Assembly: GCA_002402325.1 (NCBI GenBank)
Contig: DHFQ01000007.1
Span: 1-7,207, forward strand
DNA: 7,207 nt
DNA from: Candidatus Aminicenantes bacterium UBA4820
GTDB taxonomy: Bacteria; Acidobacteriota; UBA4820
Direction: 5' to 3'
Positions 1 to 6,037 of the stretch are shown here, one piece after another. Positions within the stretch are counted from its first letter, which is position 1. Each line of letters starts with the position of its first letter. The notes under the pieces are model-generated. The model ran no database searches. It was given only the letters and a program-made list of their open reading frames with translations, and was not told the DNA's origin. The position numbers were made by a program, and so were the translations under genes.

Positions 1-118
1 TTTCTCAAAAATAAAGGGATAACTTTAAAGTGGTAATTTAATTTTAATAGATCAATTCTTTGATTGCATTTATTGCGATTTTGAAAAAAAGATGGCAAGA
101 TTAAAGTGACAGTGGCTA

Positions 119-147
119 TTGTTTCAATTTAATATTTGTAATAAAAT
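119..147 (+). promoter_or_regulatory. Candidate sigma70-type promoter for the six-gene operon
   Basis: TTGTTT (119-124) and TAAAAT (142-147) are separated by 17 bases. The -10 hexamer matches the consensus at five of six positions, but the -35 only at its TTG. It lies 18 bases upstream of the first start codon, so the leader would be short. The surrounding 1-164 region is very AT-rich, where chance matches are common, so this is tentative. Confidence 0.35.
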
Positions 148-164
148 CGTCATTTGAGAGCAAT

Positions 165-845
165 ATGGATAAAGAAGTAAAAGGATCTCTTATAGCGGTT
201 GAAGGGCTTGATGGTTCGGGGAAATCAACTCAAGCACACCTTCTCTATGAATGGCTTTTGGGGCTCAACTACAGGGTGTTTTTTAGCGAATGGAATTCAT
301 CTTTGCTCGTCAAAGGTGCGACAAAAAAAGGGAAAAAGAGGCTTGCTTTAACCCCCACAACTTTTAGTTTGATCCATGCAACTGACTTTGCGGATAGGTA
401 TGAGCGGCAAATTCTTCCTATGCTCAAAGCAGGTTATATTGTAATCTGCGATAGGTATATTTTCACTGCATTTGCAAGGGATAGTGTCAGAGGGTGCAAC
501 CTTGAGTGGCTTAAAAGTCTATATGGATTTGCAAGAGTTCCCGATATTACATTTTTTTACAAACTTCCTTCAAATATTGCGTGTGAAAGAATATTATCTT
601 CAAGAAGCAACATAAAATTTTTTGAAGCAGGTATGGATTTAAACCTTTCTTCTGATCCCGTTGAAAGTTTTAAAATTTTTCAGGAGAGGATTTTAAAAGT
701 GTACATTTCTCTTTCTAAACTATACCATTTTACGACTGTTGATGCGACAAAAGATATCCATATTCAACAGGAGTTTGCCAGGAAAGAGTTAGAAAAGAAG
801 ATTGAACTGGGGACCTTCAAGAAAAAAAGCGGGGTTATGAAATGA
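165..845 (+). CDS. Thymidylate kinase-like P-loop protein, paralogue 1 (intact Walker A)
   Basis: This 226-aa protein has the thymidylate kinase fold signature. The Walker A loop GLDGSGKST is at residues 14-22, the DRY motif of the DR(Y/H) type is at 96-98, and a VPDI strand near 125-128 precedes the segment usually followed by a basic lid. Bacterial dTMP kinases are about 200-215 aa and convert dTMP to dTDP with ATP in the cytoplasm. Here the lid region is atypical, with an FFEAGMDL segment at 152-159 that its neighbour shares in similar form. This suggests a divergent subfamily whose substrate may not be dTMP. The start is ATG with a weak GAGAG site at 156-160. The gene overlaps the next one by four bases (ATGA), implying translational coupling. 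The kinase family is well supported; the exact substrate is not. Confidence 0.85.
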   Translation: MDKEVKGSLIAVEGLDGSGKSTQAHLLYEWLLGLNYRVFFSEWNSSLLVKGATKKGKKRLALTPTTFSLIHATDFADRYERQILPMLKAGYIVICDRYIFTAFARDSVRGCNLEWLKSLYGFARVPDITFFYKLPSNIACERILSSRSNIKFFEAGMDLNLSSDPVESFKIFQERILKVYISLSKLYHFTTVDATKDIHIQQEFARKELEKKIELGTFKKKSGVMK

Positions 846-1528
846 AAGAATTTATGAAAAAACCCCTACCAAATGTAAATAAGGAAGAACTTAATGGCAA
901 ACTCATTGTCGTTGAAGGACCAGATTCTTCAGGAAGAAGCACTCAGATTTCTCTCCTTTCTAAGTACCTTGAAATGAAGGGGCATGGTGTAATAGAGACG
1001 GGACTTAAAAGAAGTTCCCTTGTTTCTGGAGAGTTAGATGAAGCACTAAAGGGAAATGTTTTAAGCCCGAGGACGCTCACACTTTTTTATGCAACAGATT
1101 TTTATGATCAACTTGAAAATGTGATAATTCCGGGACTAAAGGCTGGCTTTATTGTGCTTTCAGATAGGTATATCTATACTTTGATGGCAAGGGCAATAAT
1201 AAGAGGAGCGGAAAGAGAGTGGATTGAATCAATTTATGAAATGGCTGTTGTTCCTGATATAGTTCTTTATCTTCTGGTGCCGACGCCAATTCTTGTCGAA
1301 AGGACATTTGAATCTCATAGCCAGCTTGACTATTGGGAATCAGGGATGGACCTTGGATTTTCAAGGGATTGGTTTAAAAGTTTTCTTATCTATCAGAGGA
1401 AAATGAGGCTCGAGTTTATGAAAATGGCGAAAAGGTTTCACTTTGAAGTGGTCAATGGTGGAAGAACACCAAAAAGCGTAGACAGAGATTTAAAGGCGAG
1501 AATAGCGAGGATTTTAAATAATGAATAA
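842..1528 (+). CDS. Thymidylate kinase-like P-loop protein, paralogue 2 (Walker A Lys replaced by Arg)
   Basis: This 228-aa protein is a clear tandem paralogue of the preceding gene. Both share an ATDF segment, an I-P-x-LKAG stretch, DRYI-T--AR---RG, a VPDI strand and an (E)xGMDL segment. Its loop is GPDSSGRST (residues 26-34), so the lysine that normally contacts the ATP phosphates is Arg32. DRY is at 108-110 and WESGMDL at 165-171. A similar Arg version occurs, as far as I recall, in thymidylate-kinase-like proteins of other bacteria, so it may mark a subfamily rather than a decayed copy. The reading frame is intact. It could be a weak kinase, a nucleotide sensor or a partner of paralogue 1 in a heterodimer; that is inference. 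Met5 is an alternative start. It overlaps the following gene by eight bases. Confidence 0.82.
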   Translation: MKEFMKKPLPNVNKEELNGKLIVVEGPDSSGRSTQISLLSKYLEMKGHGVIETGLKRSSLVSGELDEALKGNVLSPRTLTLFYATDFYDQLENVIIPGLKAGFIVLSDRYIYTLMARAIIRGAEREWIESIYEMAVVPDIVLYLLVPTPILVERTFESHSQLDYWESGMDLGFSRDWFKSFLIYQRKMRLEFMKMAKRFHFEVVNGGRTPKSVDRDLKARIARILNNE

Positions 1529-1850
1529 GGCGAAGGGTCTAAAGAAAAAGAAAGAAAATAATGACGAAAATTTTAAAGAGTTTGAACTTTCTTTAAAGAA
1601 GATTGAACTCTCTCTTGAGGAAATGGTAGATAGTTACAAAAGAAAAAGAGAAGGTGAACTATCTTTCATCAGGGATACAATTTTCAGCAATTCCCACAGA
1701 CAAAATTCAAAAAAAATTATGGAATCAATAAAAAAAATAAACTCATTGGTTGAAAAGATAAAATTAAAACCTCAAAAGGGGAGGGGTAAGGATTTTGCAA
1801 GGGTAGAAAATCTTCTCAATGAGATTTGCTCCATCCTTCTTGAGAAATAA
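1521..1850 (+). CDS. Small Lys/Glu-rich helical protein of unknown function
   Basis: I do not recognise a family for this 109-aa protein. It is strongly charged: residues 1-20 are Lys/Asn/Glu-rich and probably disordered. Two stretches (about 18-50 and 60-109) have the Leu/Ile spacing and charge pattern of amphipathic or coiled-coil helices. There is no signal peptide, membrane segment, cysteine cluster or catalytic motif. ATG at 1521 lies inside the end of the upstream kinase-like gene, with a GCGAGG site at 1505-1510, and its stop codon directly abuts the next ATG. The tight packing on both sides supports a real operon gene. A small accessory or adaptor subunit for a neighbour is a guess from position only. 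Its length and charge are also compatible with an exonuclease VII small-subunit-like helical protein, but no diagnostic match is visible. Confidence 0.6.
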   Translation: MNKAKGLKKKKENNDENFKEFELSLKKIELSLEEMVDSYKRKREGELSFIRDTIFSNSHRQNSKKIMESIKKINSLVEKIKLKPQKGRGKDFARVENLLNEICSILLEK

Positions 1851-2516
1851 ATGCTTTACGCCCTTTTATCCGATATTCACGCAAACCTCCCCGCTCTAAA
1901 GGCGTCACTTAAAGAAATAAGCAAATTTAAGGTAAAAAAAATATTGATAGCAGGAGATACTTGTGGAAAAGGTCCATTTCCTTTTGAAGTCATCTCCATC
2001 CTGAGGGAAATCGACGCAATAATCATCAAGGGAAATTCCGATAAAAAGTTTTTATCTACAAAATTATCTGCAAATAAGTTAACAAAAAAAGAGTTTGAAC
2101 TTGTAAAATTTTTATCTATTGCCCCCGATACATTATGGGTTGATGATAAAATTTTTATCTGCCACGGTTCTCCTTTAAATGTTACCGATTACATCTACCC
2201 AAGCATAACAAGGGAATCTCTTTTAGCCAAATTGGATGGTCTTAAAAAGCCTGAAGTCCTTTGCTGTGGCCATTCACACATTCCCTTTGTAAAGGAAATT
2301 AATGGGGTTCTCATAGTTAATTCAGGAAGTGTTGGAAAACCGATTGACGGCGACCCGAGAGGCTCTTTTGCAGTTTTTGAATTGAATGAGAAAGACAAAA
2401 GAGGAGAGATAGTAAGGTTCAATTACGACATCGCTTTCCTTGTTGAAGCATTAAAAAAGAAAAACAGTTCAAAAAAGGTGATTGATTCATACTTAAAAGG
2501 AATAAAAAATGGTTGA
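1851..2516 (+). CDS. Calcineurin-like metallophosphoesterase of the YfcE/MJ0936 type
   Basis: This 221-aa cytoplasmic protein carries the metallophosphoesterase metal-binding motifs in order: SDIH (residues 7-10), GDTCGKGPFP (35-44), GNSD (61-64), HG (105-106) and GHSH (140-143). They are followed by NSGSVGKPIDGDPRGSFAVF (157-176), typical of the YfcE/MJ0936 branch. These enzymes use a two-metal centre to hydrolyse phosphodiesters or phosphomonoesters, and their physiological substrates are often unknown. The usual GNHD is GNSD here. Position three of this motif is known to vary in the YfcE branch (E. coli YfcE has Cys), so activity is not excluded. The start codon directly follows the preceding stop, and the 3' end overlaps the CHAD gene by eight bases. 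The family call is secure; the substrate is unknown. Confidence 0.88.
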   Translation: MLYALLSDIHANLPALKASLKEISKFKVKKILIAGDTCGKGPFPFEVISILREIDAIIIKGNSDKKFLSTKLSANKLTKKEFELVKFLSIAPDTLWVDDKIFICHGSPLNVTDYIYPSITRESLLAKLDGLKKPEVLCCGHSHIPFVKEINGVLIVNSGSVGKPIDGDPRGSFAVFELNEKDKRGEIVRFNYDIAFLVEALKKKNSSKKVIDSYLKGIKNG

Positions 2517-3816
2517 CTTCTCCTCTTTTGAATTGAAAAGCGAGGTAGAAAGAAAATTCAAGATACATAAAAACAAAGATTCAACCTCTTTTAAAATTTC
2601 TTTTAACGACACACCGAAGTTTGAGGAGTTAAAGAAAAACTGCGTTTTGGTAAAAGAGGGTGATAAATTTTCTAAATTTATTGATAAAACAAAGGAATCT
2701 GTGGAAGAAGCAGGGCATCTCTATCCTTACCTTTCAATTAAAGGAAGAAGAAGTGAATGCACAATTATACTTGAAAATGGAGAGAATTCTAAAGGAGTTT
2801 TGTATCAAAATTTGACAATAGAAAATCCATTGTCAAAGAAAAAGAAGAACTTTGAACCTGTCGTTGAAGTAGAGGATGAAACTTTTTTTGGTCTATTTGA
2901 CTTACTAAAAGAAAAAGCGGCACAAACTTTTCTTGAACTTGAAATTCCATTTATTCTAAATGAAGAATCTTTGCATCTCAATTTTATTAGAGATTGCAAC
3001 TCCTTTGAAGGTTTGAGGAGGGTGATTTTAAAAGAATTGGTAAAAATAAGGGGATACAGACATTTTCTTGAACTTGATCCTGAATACCTTCATCAATTGA
3101 GAGTCTCTTTGAGAAAAATGAGAACCTATTTGAAAGTTTTTGGGAATGTTTTCGGCTTGAAGAGGTCTCAAAGCCTTTCCCTTTCAGCATTTTCCTTCTG
3201 TGTTGACCTTGGGAGCGTAAGAGACCTTGATGTTTTCATAGATCACCTAACCAATTTCCTTGATGAGATTAAAGTTGAAGATAGAAAATTATTTCTTGAT
3301 TATTTTAATAAAAAAAGATCCTATCAATTTGAAGTTACCTGTCGCGCAATCGCTTCAAAAAAGTTTGAATACTTTATAAAAAGGGTTGAGAATTTTGTAA
3401 GGGAAAGAAAAAATTTAAACCAATTTGCAAAAATGAATTTTGCTGAAAATCTCAAAGCGTCTCTTGCAGTTTTAAAGAAAGTGATAAAAGAGAGAGTTCA
3501 AAAATTTAAAAGAACAAATTCCCCTTTTACCCTTCATAGAATCAGAATTTTATTCAAAAGATATAGATACATTTATGAAATTGTTGAAGAATCAAAAAGT
3601 AAAAGACAAAAAAAGAAAAAAGAATCTCTTCTCAAAATCCAGGATTCACTTGGCTTTTGTCAGGATATGAGGGTTGCTGAAAATTTGTTGAAGGAGTTTC
3701 TTTCAGAATGTGAAGATAAAAATATGATCTTTTTTTGTGGCGAATTGATGCAACTTATCACACTAAAAAGGGAAAAAGAGGTAAAATGTTTTCTTAGACT
3801 TTACAAGAACTTCTGA
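2509..3816 (+). CDS. CHAD-domain protein with a probable degenerate N-terminal CYTH domain
   Basis: The C-terminal part of this 435-aa protein (about 165-435) is a CHAD domain, a helical repeat with conserved basic and His residues that binds inorganic polyphosphate. Visible hallmarks are LHQLRVSLRKMRTYLKVF (194-211), LGSVRDLDVF (234-243), LHRIRILFKRYRYIYE (342-357) and LGFCQDMRVAENLL (381-394), forming two internally related halves. Near the N-terminus, SEVERKFKI (11-19) contains an exact ExExK signature (E12, E14, K16) of CYTH triphosphate-tunnel enzymes, and SIKGRRSE and EVEDE segments follow. The rest of that domain is too divergent for me to call it active. CYTH-CHAD fusions are common in bacteria. 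ATG at 2509 has AAAAGG at 2495-2500 and overlaps the phosphoesterase gene. Polyphosphate or nucleotide-phosphate binding is the likely role, inferred from the family. Confidence 0.85.
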   Translation: MVDFSSFELKSEVERKFKIHKNKDSTSFKISFNDTPKFEELKKNCVLVKEGDKFSKFIDKTKESVEEAGHLYPYLSIKGRRSECTIILENGENSKGVLYQNLTIENPLSKKKKNFEPVVEVEDETFFGLFDLLKEKAAQTFLELEIPFILNEESLHLNFIRDCNSFEGLRRVILKELVKIRGYRHFLELDPEYLHQLRVSLRKMRTYLKVFGNVFGLKRSQSLSLSAFSFCVDLGSVRDLDVFIDHLTNFLDEIKVEDRKLFLDYFNKKRSYQFEVTCRAIASKKFEYFIKRVENFVRERKNLNQFAKMNFAENLKASLAVLKKVIKERVQKFKRTNSPFTLHRIRILFKRYRYIYEIVEESKSKRQKKKKESLLKIQDSLGFCQDMRVAENLLKEFLSECEDKNMIFFCGELMQLITLKREKEVKCFLRLYKNF

Positions 3817-3828
3817 AAGGGGAAAAAA

Positions 3829-4959
3829 ATGAAATATATTGTTGTTTTGGGTTGCGGAAGGGTAGGAAGTGCAATTGCAAAAGATTTACATCAGGAAAAA
3901 GAGTTTGATGTTGTTGCTCTCGATATTTCTGAAAAGAATCTTTCTGCTCTTAACGAATCTGGCATAAAAACCAAAAAGTGCGACTTTACCAGAACGAGAG
4001 AAATTGAAGAATCTGTTAAGGAGGCTGACCTTGTTATAGGCGCGGTTCCAGGTTTTATGGGTTTTGAAACTTTAAAAACAATTATTTCATTTAAGAAAAA
4101 TGTTGTTGACATTTCATTTTTTCCAGAAGACCCTTTTGAACTTGATGACCTTGCAAAGAAGGAAGAAGTTACGGCAATAGTAGATGCAGGCGTTGCACCC
4201 GGTTGTAGTAATTTAATTGCTGGAAGGATGGATTCTATATTTGATACATTTGATAACTTTATCTGTTATGTTGGAGGACTTCCTCTTGAAAGATATTACC
4301 CTTACGAATATAAAGCACCATTTTCACCAATTGATGTTATAGAGGAATACACAAGGAAGGCAAGAATCGTTAAAGATGGAAACATAATTGAAATGGAAGC
4401 CTTATCCGAATCTGAATATTTGAATTTCAAAGGCATCGGGACTCTTGAAGCATTCAACACGGATGGCTTAAGAACACTTTTAAAAACAGTAAAAGCAAAG
4501 AATATGGCAGAAAAAACATTGAGATACATAGGACATATTGAAAAGATGAAACTTCTTAAAGAGACAAATTTCTTTTCAAAAGAAAAAATAAGAATTGGAG
4601 AAGCCCTTGTATCGCCTCTTGAAATGACCGCAAAACTTCTTTTCCCCCTCTGGAGTTTTGGCGAAGAAGAGGAGGATTTAACGGTAATGAAAATAGTTGC
4701 TTCAGGAGAGATTAATAAAAAGCCCGTTAAATACACCTACGATTTATTTGATAAAATGGACACAAAAAATGGTGTTTCATCAATGGCACGAACAACAGGG
4801 TACACCGCAACATCCTGTGCGAGGCTATTTCTTGAAGGCAATTTTAAGGAAAAGGGAATAATTCCTCTTGAATACATCGGTAGAAACTATGAAAATTACC
4901 TCTTTGTAATGAAAGAACTTGCCAGGCGGGGAGTAATATTCAAAGAAAGCGTCAATTGA
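3829..4959 (+). CDS. Saccharopine dehydrogenase-family oxidoreductase, lysine 6-dehydrogenase-like
   Basis: This 376-aa soluble enzyme begins with a Rossmann fold: GCGRVG (8-13) as the dinucleotide-binding loop and an acidic strand end, ALDIS (30-34), suggesting NAD(H) preference. It continues with DAGVAPGCSNLIAG (119-132), YVGGLP (147-152), a SESE..NF..IGTLEAFNTDG stretch (193-213), LRYIGH.EKMKLL (231-243) and MARTTGYTA (319-327). This order and length match, from memory, L-lysine 6-dehydrogenase of Geobacillus and related saccharopine-dehydrogenase-like proteins. That enzyme oxidises lysine to allysine (cyclising to piperideine-6-carboxylate), releasing ammonia. The true substrate could be another amino acid or an imine intermediate. 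The start has a strong AAGGGG site six bases upstream, and the gene follows the CHAD gene by 12 bases. Its presence in a kinase/CHAD operon is unexplained. Confidence 0.85.
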   Translation: MKYIVVLGCGRVGSAIAKDLHQEKEFDVVALDISEKNLSALNESGIKTKKCDFTRTREIEESVKEADLVIGAVPGFMGFETLKTIISFKKNVVDISFFPEDPFELDDLAKKEEVTAIVDAGVAPGCSNLIAGRMDSIFDTFDNFICYVGGLPLERYYPYEYKAPFSPIDVIEEYTRKARIVKDGNIIEMEALSESEYLNFKGIGTLEAFNTDGLRTLLKTVKAKNMAEKTLRYIGHIEKMKLLKETNFFSKEKIRIGEALVSPLEMTAKLLFPLWSFGEEEEDLTVMKIVASGEINKKPVKYTYDLFDKMDTKNGVSSMARTTGYTATSCARLFLEGNFKEKGIIPLEYIGRNYENYLFVMKELARRGVIFKESVN

Positions 4960-4986
4960 TCTAATACTCCATTTTATTCTCTAAAA

Positions 4987-5014
4987 GAAAGGTTAACTTT
5001 TTTCTTTCATTTTT
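4987..5014 (+). terminator. Weak candidate terminator after the oxidoreductase gene
   Basis: GAAAG (4987-4991) pairs with CTTTC (5004-5008), followed at once by ATTTTT (5009-5014). An alternative register pairs AAAGAAA (4984-4990) with TTTCTTT (5001-5007). The stem is short and the loop is 12 bases, so strength is doubtful. The position, 27 bases after the stop codon, is right for the end of the operon. Confidence 0.35.
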
Positions 5015-5098
5015 CCGTTCAACATCACCAGACTTCGGTAATAAATTAAATTGCTTGAGCATCCCCTTTCGGTGATATTTTACATTGCCCAACCCTTT

Positions 5099-5121
5099 CC
5101 TTTGCAAGATTGGTTGCAAGG
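5099..5121. promoter_or_regulatory. Inverted repeat over the -35 and spacer, candidate operator
   Basis: CCTTTGCAA (5099-5107) and TTGCAAGG (5114-5121) form an inverted repeat with a single extra T. Both arms contain the self-palindromic TTGCAA, so the same half-site also repeats directly at a 12-base interval. It covers the -35 hexamer and the first part of the spacer, where a repressor would block RNA polymerase. Autoregulation by a cassette protein is a typical toxin-antitoxin pattern, but no cassette protein shows an obvious DNA-binding domain. Confidence 0.4.
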
Positions 5122-5130
5122 TGATAGAAT
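5102..5130 (+). promoter_or_regulatory. Extended -10 sigma70-type promoter for the TIGR04255/PIN cassette
   Basis: TTGCAA (5102-5107) is a four-of-six -35 match, followed after exactly 17 bases by TAGAAT (5125-5130), a five-of-six -10 match. TG lies one base before the -10 (5122-5123), giving an extended -10 element. Transcription would start near 5137, leaving a leader of about 124 bases before the preferred start at 5261. This is the best promoter match I found by eye in the window. Confidence 0.55.
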
Positions 5131-5152
5131 ATTTTTTGGCGGTTGAATTAAC

Positions 5153-5173
5153 TTTTTCACGAAGAGTGAAAGA
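5153..5173 (+). repeat. Leader hairpin 1
   Basis: TTTTTCAC (5153-5160) pairs with GTGAAAGA (5166-5173) around a GAAGA loop, with one G-U pair. It lies about 16 bases after the predicted transcription start, so it would form near the 5' end of the cassette mRNA. It could stabilise the transcript. Confidence 0.4.
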
Positions 5174-5175
5174 AA

Positions 5176-5207
5176 AAAGTGTTGTGTCCATTAATTGTTA
5201 ACACTTT
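5176..5207. repeat. Perfect 8-bp inverted repeat AAAGTGTT/AACACTTT
   Basis: AAAGTGTT (5176-5183) and AACACTTT (5200-5207) are exact reverse complements with a 16-base spacer. It lies downstream of the predicted transcription start, so it could act as a leader hairpin or as a second operator. The spacing of the arm centres, about 24 bases, is near two helical turns, which would suit a dimeric or tetrameric DNA-binding protein. Confidence 0.45.
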
Positions 5208-5215
5208 GAGAGGAG

Positions 5216-5232
5216 CATCATAAGGGATGATG
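5216..5232 (+). repeat. Short hairpin before the TIGR04255 gene
   Basis: CATCAT (5216-5221) pairs perfectly with ATGATG (5227-5232) around an AAGGG loop, followed by ATTTTT (5233-5238). The stem is short and AT-rich. It could be a weak attenuator just upstream of the ribosome-binding site of the first cassette gene, or chance. Confidence 0.3.
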
Positions 5233-5260
5233 ATTTTTGATGGAAAAGGGAGGCACGGGA

Positions 5261-6037
5261 ATGAAAAGAAAAATATTGAAAAATAAGCCTCTTGTAGAGG
5301 CAATCTTTGAGATAAGGTGGAAACTGCTAAAGGAACTACGTACAGGATTGAAAGTCGATCCAAACTATAAATTACTGATTGGTAGAATTTACGATAAAGT
5401 AAAGGAAGAATATCCCTGTTATGAGCAACTTCCAACTGCAAGTATGCCAGATGAAATTGCAGGATATATCGTTCAGCACCGATTTAGAAAAGATGAAGAT
5501 AATTGGCCTCTTATCCAAATTGGACCGGGAATTATTACCTTAAATGATACGGAAGGATATACATGGGAAGATTTTGAAAGGAGAATACGCCATCTTGTGG
5601 ATATACTTCAGGAAGTTTATCCAGATTCACAAAATAATCTAAAGATCACCCAATTAATTCTTAGATATATTGACGCTGTTGATTTTGACTACCAAAATGA
5701 AGATATATTCCGGTTCTTAAAAGAAAAATTAAAGGTATATGTACAAATTGATAAAAGACTTTTTAGCAACACTGGAGTCAATAGACTACCTCATAATTTT
5801 GATTTGAGTTTTAGTTTTTCATCGACTGAACCTAAAGGGGCGATTCTCTTACGGTTTTTGAGGGGAAAAAGAAAGGATAAAGATGCTCTAATGTGGGAAA
5901 CTATAGTTCAATCGAACGATGATGATATTTCTTTTAATAGAGAGAAAATCATTTCATGGGTCAGTAAGGCCCATATATTAACTGATGATTGGTTCTTTAA
6001 AATGATTGAAGGAGAACTATTAGGGAGGTTAGAATAA
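5261..6037 (+). CDS. TIGR04255-family protein, first gene of the PIN cassette
   Basis: With ATG at 5261 this is a 258-aa protein. That start is preferred over in-frame TTG 5237 and ATG 5240 because GGGAGG (5248-5253) lies seven bases upstream, and the family's N-terminal motif then begins at once. It shows the pattern of TIGR04255, a sporadically distributed family of unknown function: NKPLVEAIFEIRW (8-20), IQIGPGIITLND near 86-97, Y-TWEDF (100-105), a LILRYID segment (132-138) and a C-terminal AHILTDDWFFKMIEGELLG stretch (237-255). There is no signal peptide, membrane segment or known catalytic motif. It overlaps the next gene by one base (TAATG), and that gene has its own GGGAGGT site inside this one. 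The family call is from memory of its motifs; its role in the cassette is unknown. Confidence 0.78.
   Translation: MKRKILKNKPLVEAIFEIRWKLLKELRTGLKVDPNYKLLIGRIYDKVKEEYPCYEQLPTASMPDEIAGYIVQHRFRKDEDNWPLIQIGPGIITLNDTEGYTWEDFERRIRHLVDILQEVYPDSQNNLKITQLILRYIDAVDFDYQNEDIFRFLKEKLKVYVQIDKRLFSNTGVNRLPHNFDLSFSFSSTEPKGAILLRFLRGKRKDKDALMWETIVQSNDDDISFNREKIISWVSKAHILTDDWFFKMIEGELLGRLE

Larger units (their letters stand above)
4960..5260. other. Intergenic region with regulatory structure, no credible gene
   Basis: These 301 bases separate the oxidoreductase gene from the TIGR04255 gene. They hold a weak terminator, a promoter with an overlapping inverted repeat, and three hairpins in the leader (each listed separately). 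A 76-codon minus-strand reading frame spans most of it but has no recognisable family features. The stretch at about 5020-5100 has two TTCGGT copies (5034-5039 and 5068-5073) and an ATCACC/GGTGAT pair. I cannot assign it a function; it might be part of a dispersed intergenic repeat. Confidence 0.6.

Noticed and set aside
1..36. Possible tail of an upstream gene (open frame ending at TAA 34-36)
   Set aside because: Only eleven codons are visible and other frames stop as early, so there is no evidence of coding.
1149..1364. Minus-strand open frame inside the second kinase-like gene
   Set aside because: It lies wholly within a well-supported gene on the other strand and shows no family motif.
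4302..4736. 144-codon minus-strand frame inside the oxidoreductase gene
   Set aside because: The + strand protein has clear conserved motifs across this stretch. The reverse frame is Ser/Phe-rich low-information sequence typical of a shadow of an AT-rich gene.
4961..5191. 76-codon minus-strand frame in the intergenic region
   Set aside because: No recognisable family, and it overlaps the predicted promoter and leader hairpins. It is kept only as part of the intergenic description.
5237..5260. Upstream TTG (5237) or ATG (5240) as start of the TIGR04255 gene
   Set aside because: Neither has a well-spaced Shine-Dalgarno sequence. GGGAGG lies seven bases before ATG 5261, and the extra eight residues are not part of the family motif.
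5157..5441. 94-codon minus-strand frame over the start of the TIGR04255 gene
   Set aside because: It antisenses a gene with family motifs and a strong ribosome-binding site, and has no motif of its own.
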